Assembly: GCA_045652425.1 (NCBI GenBank)
Contig: JAZRUG010000032.1
Span: forward strand, 62,001-126,000
Direction: 5' to 3'
Source: RGIG1995 sp045652425
GTDB taxonomy: Bacteria; Bacillota; Clostridia; Oscillospirales; CAG-272
DNA: 64,000 bases
A program made the translations under genes and the position numbers. Positions 8,458-16,252 of this stretch are shown piece by piece. The notes under the pieces are model-generated. The model worked only from the letters and a program-made list of their open reading frames with translations, was not told the origin of the DNA and made no database searches. The first letter of the stretch is position 1. Each line of letters opens with the position of its first letter.

Positions 8458-9737
8458 TATTTTACAAAGTCAAATTCAAAATCGTACATACTTACGGTGT
8501 CGCCGTCTTTTACGCCTTTTGCTTCGAGTTTATCAAACACACCTGCATTTTTAAGCACTTTTTGGAAGTACATCAAGGACTCATAGTCATCAAAATTAAT
8601 CGATCCCATAAGTTTATATATCCAATCTGCCTCAACAACGTAAGTACCGTTAACATTCTTTATAAGTATATCGTGATTTGTCTTGTCGTCAAATACGTCG
8701 GTTTCGGGGAAATAATCAGCTTCATATACGGTAAGTGGCGGAAGTTCCTTTAATTTATCGGCAACTCTATGCACAAGCTCTTTTACGTTAGTTCCCGTTA
8801 ACGCAGAAATATACATAAGCTCATATCCGCTTTCTTTTACATAGGCTTCAAAAGAGTCTTTATCAAACTCTCCCTCTTCGGACATATCAATCTTATTTGC
8901 CGCGATTATCTGCGGTCTGTTTGCAAGATCTTCGCTATATTCCGCAAGTTCTGCATTGATTTTTTCAATATCTTCAATTGGGTCTCTGCCACTCATTCCC
9001 GATACGTCAACTATATGAACGAGAAGTCTGCATCTGTCTATATGACGAAGAAAATCGTGTCCAAGTCCTGCGCCTTCTGCCGCACCCTCAATAATACCGG
9101 GAATATCTGCCGCAACAAACGAGCGTTCTTCACCTGCATCAACTACACCAAGGTTGGGCGAAAGTGTGGTGAATTCATAGTTAGCTATTTTAGGCTTTGC
9201 TGCGCTTATCTTCGATAGAAGCATTGATTTGCCTACGTTAGGAAATCCTACAAAGCCCACGTCTGCAAGCATTTTCAGTTCGAATATAACCTCTTTCTCT
9301 TCCCCTTTAATACCGCTTTTTGCAAATCTCGGTATCTGTCTTGTAGGAGTCGAAAAATGTCTGTTACCCCAACCGCCTCTACCGCCTTTGCAAAGCACAA
9401 ACGGTTCTGTATCCGACATATCTTTTATAATTCTTCCGCTTTCTGCATCTTTTACAACCGTACCGGGCGGAACTTTTAAAACGAGGTCGTTCGCTGTCTT
9501 TCCGTGGAACTTTGATTTCATTCCGTCTCCGCCGTTTTCCGCTACAAATTTTTTGTGATATTTATAACGCAAAAGCGTATTTTCGCCCTCGTCAATTTCA
9601 ATTACAATATTACCGCCGTTACCACCGTCACCGCCGTCGGGACCGCCGTGGGATACGTATTTTTCACGTCTGAACGATACTGCACCGTTACCGCCGTCGC
9701 CTGCTTTCACGTAAATTTTCACTTTATCAATTATCAT
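8457..9737 (-). CDS. obgE: GTPase ObgE/CgtA
   Basis: Conserved Obg-family GTPase, 426 residues, associated with 50S ribosome assembly and stress/sporulation control. Order of domains: glycine-rich Obg domain (about 1-157, with YVSHGGPDGGDGGNGGN and KGGRGGWGNRHFST), a G domain with the P-loop GFPNVGKSMLLSKIS, switch segment DIPGIIEGAAEGAGLGHDF and NKID, then the C-terminal OCT domain after about residue 345 (ending in DGDTVSMYDFEFDFVK). The three-domain form with OCT is the Firmicute type. It starts 18 bases after the ligA stop with an AGGTGG-like site in the gap, so ligA and obgE are read together. The shared terminator with hisK ends the unit. Confidence 0.97.
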   Translation of the reverse strand: MIIDKVKIYVKAGDGGNGAVSFRREKYVSHGGPDGGDGGNGGNIVIEIDEGENTLLRYKYHKKFVAENGGDGMKSKFHGKTANDLVLKVPPGTVVKDAESGRIIKDMSDTEPFVLCKGGRGGWGNRHFSTPTRQIPRFAKSGIKGEEKEVIFELKMLADVGFVGFPNVGKSMLLSKISAAKPKIANYEFTTLSPNLGVVDAGEERSFVAADIPGIIEGAAEGAGLGHDFLRHIDRCRLLVHIVDVSGMSGRDPIEDIEKINAELAEYSEDLANRPQIIAANKIDMSEEGEFDKDSFEAYVKESGYELMYISALTGTNVKELVHRVADKLKELPPLTVYEADYFPETDVFDDKTNHDILIKNVNGTYVVEADWIYKLMGSINFDDYESLMYFQKVLKNAGVFDKLEAKGVKDGDTVSMYDFEFDFVK

Positions 9738-9755
9738 TTAAGCCACCTGCTCTTT

Positions 9756-11717
9756 CTATATCCCAAGCATATCTTTTAGCTGTTGTTCATCAATAATTTT
9801 TACCCCGAGTGATTGCGCCTTTGTAAGTTTACTGCCTGCATCATCACCCGCTAAAACATAATCGGTCTTCTTTGAAACAGAGGAAGACGTCTTTCCGCCA
9901 TAACTCTCAATAAGCGCCCCTGCTTCATCTCGCGACATAGTAGGCAATTTACCGGTCAAAACAAACGTCAAACCTTCTAATATATTACCCTTTTGTTCTT
10001 CCGCTTCAAAAATTGTCAATACCCCTGCCGACTTCAGCTCGTCAATAATCTCTCTTGTTTTTTCGTGAGAAAAGAAATCGATTATATAATCAGCCGATAC
10101 TTCGCCGATATCGTCTATCTCTGTAAGCTCTTCTTTTGTTAAATTGAAAAATGCATCAATATCTTTATATTTTTTCGCAAGAGCCGTAGCCGCAACTTCG
10201 CCTACTTGTCTTATGCCTAACGCATACAACAAACGAGCAAGTCCCGCATTCTTTGAGTTTTCAATAGAATTTATAAGGTTTTCAGCTGATTTCTCTCCCA
10301 TACGCTCAAGGGATGCAATTTTTTCTTTTTCAAGTCTATATATATCGGCAATGCTTTTCAACATACCGTTATTATAGAAAAGCTCTATAATCTGCGGTCC
10401 CATACCGTCTATGTTCATAGCGGCCTTGGATGCAAAATGCTCTAAAGTACGCAATAGTTGCGCAGGACATTCAGCATTCGTACATCTGTGGTCAGCCTCG
10501 CTTTCTTCATGGAATATAGGCTCGTTACATGAAGGACATACTGTGGGCATTTCAAATATTACTGCATCATCAGGTCTTTTTTGCAAAACTACGCTTTCAA
10601 CCCGCGGTATTATTTCACCAGACTTAATCACTATTACAGAATCGCCTATACGTATATCCTTTTCTCTAATATAATTTAAATTATGCAAAGTCGCTCTGCT
10701 TACTGTGGAACCGGCAATCTTTACGGGTTCTAAAACCGCGTTTGGGGTTAATACCCCCGTTCTACCGACTTGGATAACTATGTCAAGCAATTTCGTTTCT
10801 TTTTCCTCGGGAGAATACTTGTACGCAACCGCCCATTTCGGTCTGCCGCCTACTTCGCCAAGCTCTGTTCTGTCATTTAAAACATCTGCTTTTATAACGG
10901 CTCCGTCAATATCAAACGACAGATTTTCACGCATTTCGCCAATTTTATTTATATGATTTTCAATTTCATTAATATTGTCTGTTACAAGTGTATACGGCAA
11001 AACCTTGAAACCTTGTTCGCGCAAAAAATTTAACGAATCGCTGTGTCTTGCAAATTCTTTATCACAAAATTGAACGTTAAACACAAATATATCAAGCATT
11101 CTTTGCGCAGTAATCTTTGAATCAAGCTGACGAAGCGAACCTGCAGCCGCATTCCTCGGGTTTGCAAATTTTTCTTTTTCGCCCCTTGTTTCATTTATCT
11201 TTTCAAAAGCCTCCCTGGGCATATAAACTTCACCACGTACCTCAAGTCTGCCTTTATAATCAATAGTCAGCGGAATTGATTTAATGGTTTTTAAATTAAG
11301 CGTTACGTTTTCGCCCACCAAACCGTCTCCACGTGTTGCTCCGAGAACAAACTGACCGTTTTCATAAACAAGAGAAACGGATAAACCGTCAATTTTCGGC
11401 TCAATTGAATATGTCATTTTGGTGTTTTTATTATAAAATACTTCAAGTTCCTCAAAAGAAAAAACATCGGTAAGGCTACCCATGGATACGTTATGCTTTA
11501 CTTTTTCAAATTTATCAAGAGCTCTCCCCCCAACTCTCATTGTAGGTGAATTTCCGGTCTTTAATTCGGGATGTTTTTCCTCAAGCTCTTCAAGTTCTCT
11601 GAAAAGCATATCATACTCATAATCCGATATTTCCGGACTATCTTCAACATAATATTTTCTGCTGTGATATTCCAATATGTTTCGTAAATATCCTATTCTT
11701 TCAGACGCTTGATTCAT
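9756..11717 (-). CDS. ligA: NAD-dependent DNA ligase
   Basis: Bacterial replicative DNA ligase of about 653 residues. The adenylation motif KxDG is seen in SIEPKIDGLSVSLVYENG, followed by the OB-fold region, a four-cysteine zinc finger in VCPSCNEP and RCTNAECPAQ, helix-hairpin-helix repeats, and a C-terminal BRCT domain (GLTFVLTGKLPTMSRDEA to the end). The start at MNQASERIGYLRN (11717) is chosen because it matches the family's N-terminal NAD-binding helices; an AAAGGTG site is about 10 bases upstream. An upstream in-frame ATG at 11771 would add 18 lysine-rich residues that do not look like protein. It is the first gene of the ligA-obgE unit. Confidence 0.97.
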   Translation of the reverse strand: MNQASERIGYLRNILEYHSRKYYVEDSPEISDYEYDMLFRELEELEEKHPELKTGNSPTMRVGGRALDKFEKVKHNVSMGSLTDVFSFEELEVFYNKNTKMTYSIEPKIDGLSVSLVYENGQFVLGATRGDGLVGENVTLNLKTIKSIPLTIDYKGRLEVRGEVYMPREAFEKINETRGEKEKFANPRNAAAGSLRQLDSKITAQRMLDIFVFNVQFCDKEFARHSDSLNFLREQGFKVLPYTLVTDNINEIENHINKIGEMRENLSFDIDGAVIKADVLNDRTELGEVGGRPKWAVAYKYSPEEKETKLLDIVIQVGRTGVLTPNAVLEPVKIAGSTVSRATLHNLNYIREKDIRIGDSVIVIKSGEIIPRVESVVLQKRPDDAVIFEMPTVCPSCNEPIFHEESEADHRCTNAECPAQLLRTLEHFASKAAMNIDGMGPQIIELFYNNGMLKSIADIYRLEKEKIASLERMGEKSAENLINSIENSKNAGLARLLYALGIRQVGEVAATALAKKYKDIDAFFNLTKEELTEIDDIGEVSADYIIDFFSHEKTREIIDELKSAGVLTIFEAEEQKGNILEGLTFVLTGKLPTMSRDEAGALIESYGGKTSSSVSKKTDYVLAGDDAGSKLTKAQSLGVKIIDEQQLKDMLGI

Positions 11718-11779
11718 AATATGAATTAACACCTTTCTTTTTATTCGATAAATAAGGTAAAATATAATCAATTATTAAA

Positions 11780-11827
11780 ATTATACACCGAAATTCCGTT
11801 GACAATACAAAAAAACTCTGTTATAAT
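11780..11827. promoter_or_regulatory. Divergent promoters for ligA-obgE and the dehydrogenase gene
   Basis: On the plus strand a perfect sigma-A type promoter TTGACA (11799-11804), a 17-base spacer and TATAAT (11822-11827) stands 57 bases before the dehydrogenase start. On the minus strand there is a TATAAT at 11785-11780 with a weak TTGTAT about 19 bases upstream (11810-11805), which would serve ligA. The two overlap, so their use may be mutually linked. The plus-strand call is much the firmer. Confidence 0.75.
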
Positions 11828-11883
11828 AATAACATAAATAATTGATTTTTGCAATATTATTCAGAAAGAAAGAGGCATTAAAA

Positions 11884-13146
11884 ATGAAAACAAAAGCAGT
11901 TAGACTTTACGGCGTAAATGATTTGCGACTTGATGAGTTTGAGCTTCCTAAAATAAAAGACGATGAAGTGCTCGTTGAAATCATTTCTGACAGTATTTGT
12001 ATGTCTTCATACAAAGCTGCTATTCAGGGCGCAGCACATAAGAGAGTCCCTGACAACGTTGCTGAAAACCCCATTATTATCGGACACGAATTCTGTGGTA
12101 AAATAGTTGAAGTAGGCGCAAAATGGGCAGACAAGTACAAAGCAGGTGATAAGTTTACAATTCAGCCCGCTATCAACTACCAGGGCAAACTTGATGCTCC
12201 CGGTTATTCTTACAATATGTGCGGCGGTGCTGCTCAATACGTTATCCTCCCTCATGAAGTAATGGAAATGGATTGTTTGCTCCCCTATGAAGGTGATGCA
12301 TACTTCTACGGTTCATTGGCTGAACCTATGTCTTGTATTATCGGTGCATACCACGCTCAATACCATACAACAAACGGCAGTTACGTTCATGAAATGGGTA
12401 TAAAAGAAGGCGGCAAACTTGCTATTATGGCAGGTGCCGGTCCTATGGGTATGGGTGCTATAGACTACGCTATACACGTTGATCCCCGCCCCTCACTTGT
12501 TGTTGTAACAGATATTGACACTGCAAGACTTAACAGAGCTGCTGAAATTATCACAGTTGAAGATGCTGCAAAGAACGGTGTTAAGCTCGTTTACGTTAAC
12601 ACAGCTGAACTTGAAGATGCAGATGCATATATGATGGAACTTACCGAAGGAAAAGGCTTTGACGATATATTCGTTTTCGCTCCAGTTAAGCCTGTTGTTG
12701 AAATGGCTGACAGACTTCTCGGTAGAGATGGTTGCCTTAACTTCTTCGCAGGTCCTGTTGACTCCAAATTCTCCGCAATGTTCAACTTCTACAACGTTCA
12801 CTATGGTTCAACTCATATAGTTGGTACCAGCGGCGGTAACACAGATGATATGAACGAATCCAACACACTTGCACATAAAGGTATTATCGACCCCTCTTGT
12901 ATGATTACTCATATCGGCGGTCTTGATGCTGTAGTTGATACAACACTCAACCTCCCCAAGATTCCCGGAGCAAAGAAGCTTATTTACACACACAAGTCAC
13001 TCCCCTTGACTGCTCTTGCTGATTTCGCAGAGCTTGGAAAGAATGATCCTTTCTTCGCTGACCTCGCAAACATCATTGCAAAAAACAACGGTCTCTGGTG
13101 TGCAGAAGCTGAAAAGTACGTTCTTGCAAACGCTAAAGAAATCTAA
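11884..13146 (+). CDS. Zinc-binding alcohol dehydrogenase, sorbose-1-phosphate reductase-like
   Basis: A medium-chain dehydrogenase/reductase of 420 residues. The N-terminus LRLYGVNDLRLDEFELPKI, the segment MSSYKAAIQGAAHKRVPDNV, NPIIIGHEFCGKIVEVG and the nucleotide-binding MAGAGPMGMGAIDYAI are visible. The lobe-type four-cysteine structural zinc loop of ordinary alcohol dehydrogenases is not seen. From memory, the N-terminal half closely resembles the sorbitol/L-sorbose-1-phosphate reductase (SorE) branch, so it probably acts on a sugar phosphate with NAD(P)H; the exact substrate is not decidable. The start at 11884 follows an AGAGG site, whereas the upstream ATG at 11842 sits in promoter-proximal sequence. 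It is a single gene with its own consensus promoter and terminator; no sugar transporter or kinase is adjacent. Confidence 0.75.
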   Translation: MKTKAVRLYGVNDLRLDEFELPKIKDDEVLVEIISDSICMSSYKAAIQGAAHKRVPDNVAENPIIIGHEFCGKIVEVGAKWADKYKAGDKFTIQPAINYQGKLDAPGYSYNMCGGAAQYVILPHEVMEMDCLLPYEGDAYFYGSLAEPMSCIIGAYHAQYHTTNGSYVHEMGIKEGGKLAIMAGAGPMGMGAIDYAIHVDPRPSLVVVTDIDTARLNRAAEIITVEDAAKNGVKLVYVNTAELEDADAYMMELTEGKGFDDIFVFAPVKPVVEMADRLLGRDGCLNFFAGPVDSKFSAMFNFYNVHYGSTHIVGTSGGNTDDMNESNTLAHKGIIDPSCMITHIGGLDAVVDTTLNLPKIPGAKKLIYTHKSLPLTALADFAELGKNDPFFADLANIIAKNNGLWCAEAEKYVLANAKEI

Positions 13147-13166
13147 TTTTTTAATTAACACAAAAC

Positions 13167-13198
13167 AAAACCACCGATTTTTGTCGGTGGTTTATTTT
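13167..13198 (+). terminator. Terminator after the dehydrogenase gene
   Basis: Inverted repeat CCACCGA / TCGGTGG with a short T-rich loop and a following T-rich tract (TTTATTTTT), 20 bases after the stop codon. A-run upstream could also aid termination of trmB transcripts arriving from the other side. Confidence 0.88.
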
Positions 13199-13243
13199 TG
13201 AATAAAATTGAGCAGCTTTGGACATTGCCCGTAGCCTTTCAAA

Positions 13244-13858
13244 TTATTTTACCCAAGCCTCAAGTCTATGAATATTGAATCCTTTTTCCGAGAAATTTTT
13301 TTCATATTCTGTCATAATATTATCTTTTGCAAACTCGCTGTTATGTAAATCATAAGTAACATTTTTTAATTTCCAACCATCTTCAGTAAACTGCTCGAGC
13401 GAAAATTCAAAAAGTCCTGCGTTATCCGTTTTGAAGAATATTGCTCCGTCTTCTTTTAATATGTGTCTGTATACATCCAGAAAGGCTTTGTAAGTCAATC
13501 TGCGCTTGTAGTGCCCCGCTTTCGGCCACGGATCAGAAAAATTCAAGTAAATATAATCAACAGAATGTGGTGGAAAAACTTCAGTTAACCCCTTGGCATC
13601 GCAAATCATAAATTTAATATTTTTTAATTCTCTTTCGCTCGCTTTTTCTGCCGCAAGCAAAATAACATCCGACACCTTTTCTACAGCTATATAATTAATA
13701 TCTGGATTTCTTTCTGCATTCTCAATAATAAATTTTCCTTTTCCACACCCAATTTCAAGATATGTAACCTTGTTCGAATCAAGTTCAGGGATTTGTGTAA
13801 AATATTCAGATACAGCCGCCAATCTTTCAGCTCCATGTTTCTTTTTTCTTGCTCTCAT
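13244..13858 (-). CDS. trmB: tRNA (guanine-N7)-methyltransferase
   Basis: SAM-dependent methyltransferase of 204 residues that modifies G46 of tRNAs. The SAM-binding motif LEIGCGKGKFI, the segment MICDAKGL, and the diagnostic NFSDPWPKAGHYKRRLTYKAFL are present; the DPWPK motif is particular to TrmB. Length matches the family. It is preceded by an AGAGGA ribosome binding site 7 bases from the ATG and stands alone, divergent from the next plus-strand pair. No terminator of its own was recognised; the one after the dehydrogenase gene lies in the convergent gap. Confidence 0.96.
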   Translation of the reverse strand: MRARKKKHGAERLAAVSEYFTQIPELDSNKVTYLEIGCGKGKFIIENAERNPDINYIAVEKVSDVILLAAEKASERELKNIKFMICDAKGLTEVFPPHSVDYIYLNFSDPWPKAGHYKRRLTYKAFLDVYRHILKEDGAIFFKTDNAGLFEFSLEQFTEDGWKLKNVTYDLHNSEFAKDNIMTEYEKNFSEKGFNIHRLEAWVK

Positions 13859-13918
13859 AGTTAATCCTCTTTTTTATCTTGTACATAGAATATTTATAAA
13901 TACAAGACAATATTATTA

Positions 13919-13947
13919 TTGCATTTTTATTTTTTTTGTGGTATAAT
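13919..13947 (+). promoter_or_regulatory. Promoter for the HAAS-like/DUF4097 pair
   Basis: TTGCAT, a spacer of 17 bases and TATAAT at 13942-13947, about 70 bases before the GTG start of the downstream gene. Confidence 0.75.
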
Positions 13948-14016
13948 AATATTATAACATATTTTTTTACTTAAAACAACACATTACCTTATTTTTTTGA
14001 GGAGGTTTTTTATAAA

Positions 14017-14979
14017 GTGGAAAAGTTCATCTTTTTAGCTACAATAAAAGACAAGCTTGCAGAAATGAATTTACCGCAAGAGTCTATCGATAAACACGTT
14101 AAAATTTTTGATGATTGCTTTAAGGGAAAGAATGCCGAAGAAATCGATGCTATGCTTGAAAGCGCCGGTGGAGTTGAAGGTATTATAAAATCAATACAGA
14201 ATTTGGAAATTGTAAAACAAAAACGTGCTCCCAAATCTCCTGAACCCTTCATCAAAACAAAATCAGACGGCAATGTTGAAAATGTTGAAGGAACTACAAC
14301 CTCACCCGATTTGAAATCTAAAATTGAAGTTTCCGAAGAAGTTCCAACCTACGCTGAACAAGAACAGGCGGATAATGAACTTCCTACTATGGAAATGCCT
14401 AAAGCTCCTAATATCGACAAGCATATCCAAGAAGCAGAAGAATTAAGTGAAACTATGGAAAGAATTCCCGTTCAACCCGTTGTTAATGAAGAATTTTCTG
14501 CAGAGATTTCTGACTATGATTTCGAGTTGCTTTTCCAAGAAAAATTAACAAAAATTGAATCTTCAATAAAAAATCTCCGCAAAAAACTCTCAAGTAAGAC
14601 CTACAAAGCTACCTTGCCTATCGCTTTAATTATAACGGCACTCGTCTTTGTTCTCGTTTCTGCTCTCTTTCCTATCCTTGTTGTTTCAGCAGCAGTCTTT
14701 TCAATTGCATATATTTGCTTACTTGTAGCAGGTGTATGCTTTGCTATCGTTCCTATAGGATACGGAATTTATATGTGTTTCAAATCAATGCCAATTGCTC
14801 TTTATGAACTTGGTATCGGTATTATTTCATCAGGCATTACAATGTTCTCTTGTATCTTACTTTATAATTACGTTAAGAGACTTGTTCCATACCTCTTCAA
14901 AAAATTGATAAAATTATTTAAATACTGTATCAAGTTAACAAAAAGATACTTTGGAAAACAAGTAAAGGAGGAAGCATAA
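14017..14979 (+). CDS. Membrane protein with HAAS (DUF1700)-like layout
   Basis: 320 residues in three parts: an N-terminal helical segment of about 70 residues (KDKLAEMNLPQESIDKHVKI, with repeated acidic/hydrophobic helices), an acidic and probably disordered linker (about 75-165), and four predicted membrane segments at about 195-300 (for example LPIALIITALVFVLVSALFP and VSAAVFSIAYICLLVAGVCF). This resembles HAAS/DUF1700 proteins, whose N-terminal helical domain usually pairs with a PadR regulator and whose gene is often followed by a DUF4097 protein, as here. The start is GTG, preceded by GAGGAGG at 13999-14005. No PadR gene is next to it. Function unknown; the family assignment rests on layout and should be treated as moderate. 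Confidence 0.55.
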   Translation: MEKFIFLATIKDKLAEMNLPQESIDKHVKIFDDCFKGKNAEEIDAMLESAGGVEGIIKSIQNLEIVKQKRAPKSPEPFIKTKSDGNVENVEGTTTSPDLKSKIEVSEEVPTYAEQEQADNELPTMEMPKAPNIDKHIQEAEELSETMERIPVQPVVNEEFSAEISDYDFELLFQEKLTKIESSIKNLRKKLSSKTYKATLPIALIITALVFVLVSALFPILVVSAAVFSIAYICLLVAGVCFAIVPIGYGIYMCFKSMPIALYELGIGIISSGITMFSCILLYNYVKRLVPYLFKKLIKLFKYCIKLTKRYFGKQVKEEA

Positions 14980-14980
14980 T

Positions 14981-15868
14981 ATGAAAAAAACCTCTATAGT
15001 TTTCCTTGTTGTTTCAGTTCTTCTCATTGCAACCGGCTTCTATATAAAAAACAAAGGCTTTGAACAAGCAGAAAAAGCAGAAATTAATTTATACAGCCAA
15101 GAACTGACGGATGGCGGAGACATTGTTGAAAAGATTGAATTTTCTTTGGAAGATACAAACAAAATTAATATAAACCTTAAAGACACAGATATAAACATAA
15201 TCGGCGGCACAAGCAAGAATTATGTTGAAATTATTAATTTCAATATGCTTGAATATTCTGCATATCCCAATAACCGTTCATTTAATGTAGAAAGTGACAT
15301 TGTTTCTTCCCTTACCGGAAGAGCTGAAGGCGGAAATATATCTTTTAACGGTGTACGCGATTTTGTAAGATTTAACAAACATAATAAAAATAAAGTTTTA
15401 AATATCTATCTTGCCGAAAACTCGGAAGTAAAAATATTTGAAATTGAACTTGAAAAAGGCGATATTTTCGTTTCCAAAATTAACCAAACATGTGATTATA
15501 ATATTAAATTAAAAAACGGAAATGTTACACTATCTGATACCCCTACTGTTTCTCTTGCAAACTTTGACATCAAAAAAGGTAACGTTGTTTTAGATAAAAC
15601 CTTTATAACAAACACGAACATGAAGATTGAAAACGGTAATTTGGACTTTACCAGCTTTTCGAACATCACATACGATTTTGAAATCGAAGCTGAAACCGGT
15701 GATATTAAAATCAACGAAGAAACACATAAGGGTAAATATACTCTTGAAAACGACGAAGTAAACGGTATTTTTGCTGCGCACATTGGTGTAGGTAACGTAA
15801 ATATTATAACATCCCTTCCCCCTGTAACTACACCGACACCGGCACCTGAAACCACTCCTGCTCAATAA
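14981..15868 (+). CDS. DUF4097-like envelope protein with N-terminal anchor
   Basis: 295 residues. An N-terminal hydrophobic stretch (about 5-24, SIVFLVVSVLLIATGFYI) anchors or exports the protein; then a repetitive beta-rich body with recurring short strands ending in -GN- or -GD- turns (VTLSDTPTV, KKGNVVLDKT, ENGNLDFTSF, ETGDIKINEE), the pattern of DUF4097 beta-helix-like proteins such as those next to LiaG; and a Pro/Thr-rich tail (TTPTPAPETTPAQ) typical of wall-spanning regions. It begins one base after the stop of the HAAS-like gene, so the two are co-translated and probably act together at the membrane. No enzymatic motif is seen. Exact function unknown. Confidence 0.6.
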   Translation: MKKTSIVFLVVSVLLIATGFYIKNKGFEQAEKAEINLYSQELTDGGDIVEKIEFSLEDTNKININLKDTDINIIGGTSKNYVEIINFNMLEYSAYPNNRSFNVESDIVSSLTGRAEGGNISFNGVRDFVRFNKHNKNKVLNIYLAENSEVKIFEIELEKGDIFVSKINQTCDYNIKLKNGNVTLSDTPTVSLANFDIKKGNVVLDKTFITNTNMKIENGNLDFTSFSNITYDFEIEAETGDIKINEETHKGKYTLENDEVNGIFAAHIGVGNVNIITSLPPVTTPTPAPETTPAQ

Positions 15869-15874
15869 TAATTC

Positions 15875-15906
15875 ACGCACACGACGTACTTTCGTGTGCG
15901 TTTTTC
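15875..15906 (+). terminator. Terminator after the DUF4097-like gene
   Basis: Ten-base perfect stem ACGCACACGA / TCGTGTGCGT with a short loop followed by five T. It closes the two-gene unit and separates it from the DUF378 gene. Confidence 0.92.
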
Positions 15907-16004
15907 ATTAAAAAATAATAACCATTTTTGTTTGTTGCGAATAAAACCAAAAATTTTGTCAATCCTAATATTGCTCAAATTTAAATATTAAGGAGCTGAA
16001 AAAA

Positions 16005-16214
16005 ATGCTTGACAGAATTTCATTGATTCTGCTTATAGTCGGCGGTCTCAACTGGGGTAGTATCGGTCTATTTAAATTCGATATAGTTAGTTGGCTCTTC
16101 GGCGGTCAAACAGACTTGATAAGCAGAATAATATACACCGTTGTCGGTCTTTCGGCAATTTGGTGCGTTTCGCTTCTTTTCAGAAGACGTGAAGAAATTT
16201 TTGAAGACGACTAA
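16005..16214 (+). CDS. DUF378 small membrane protein
   Basis: 69 residues. Two membrane helices are visible (about 5-22, ISLILLIVGGLNWGSIGLF, and about 40-60, IIYTVVGLSAIWCVSLLF) with the family motif GGLNWG. DUF378 (YuzA-like) proteins are small, widespread in Firmicutes and of unknown function. An AAGGAG site stands 9 bases before the ATG. It is a single gene with a terminator directly after it; the upstream promoter is only weakly recognisable (TTGTCA at 15956 with an A/T-rich region about 17-19 bases on). Confidence 0.85.
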   Translation: MLDRISLILLIVGGLNWGSIGLFKFDIVSWLFGGQTDLISRIIYTVVGLSAIWCVSLLFRRREEIFEDD

Positions 16215-16252
16215 AAAATATATCCTCCGAAAACGGAGGATATATTTTTTTA
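16214..16252. terminator. Bidirectional terminator between DUF378 and ABC-F genes
   Basis: Long perfect stem with the core ATATCCTCCG / CGGAGGATAT, loop AAAA, flanked by A6 and T6 runs so that it works on both strands. The two converging genes end within it. Confidence 0.92.
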
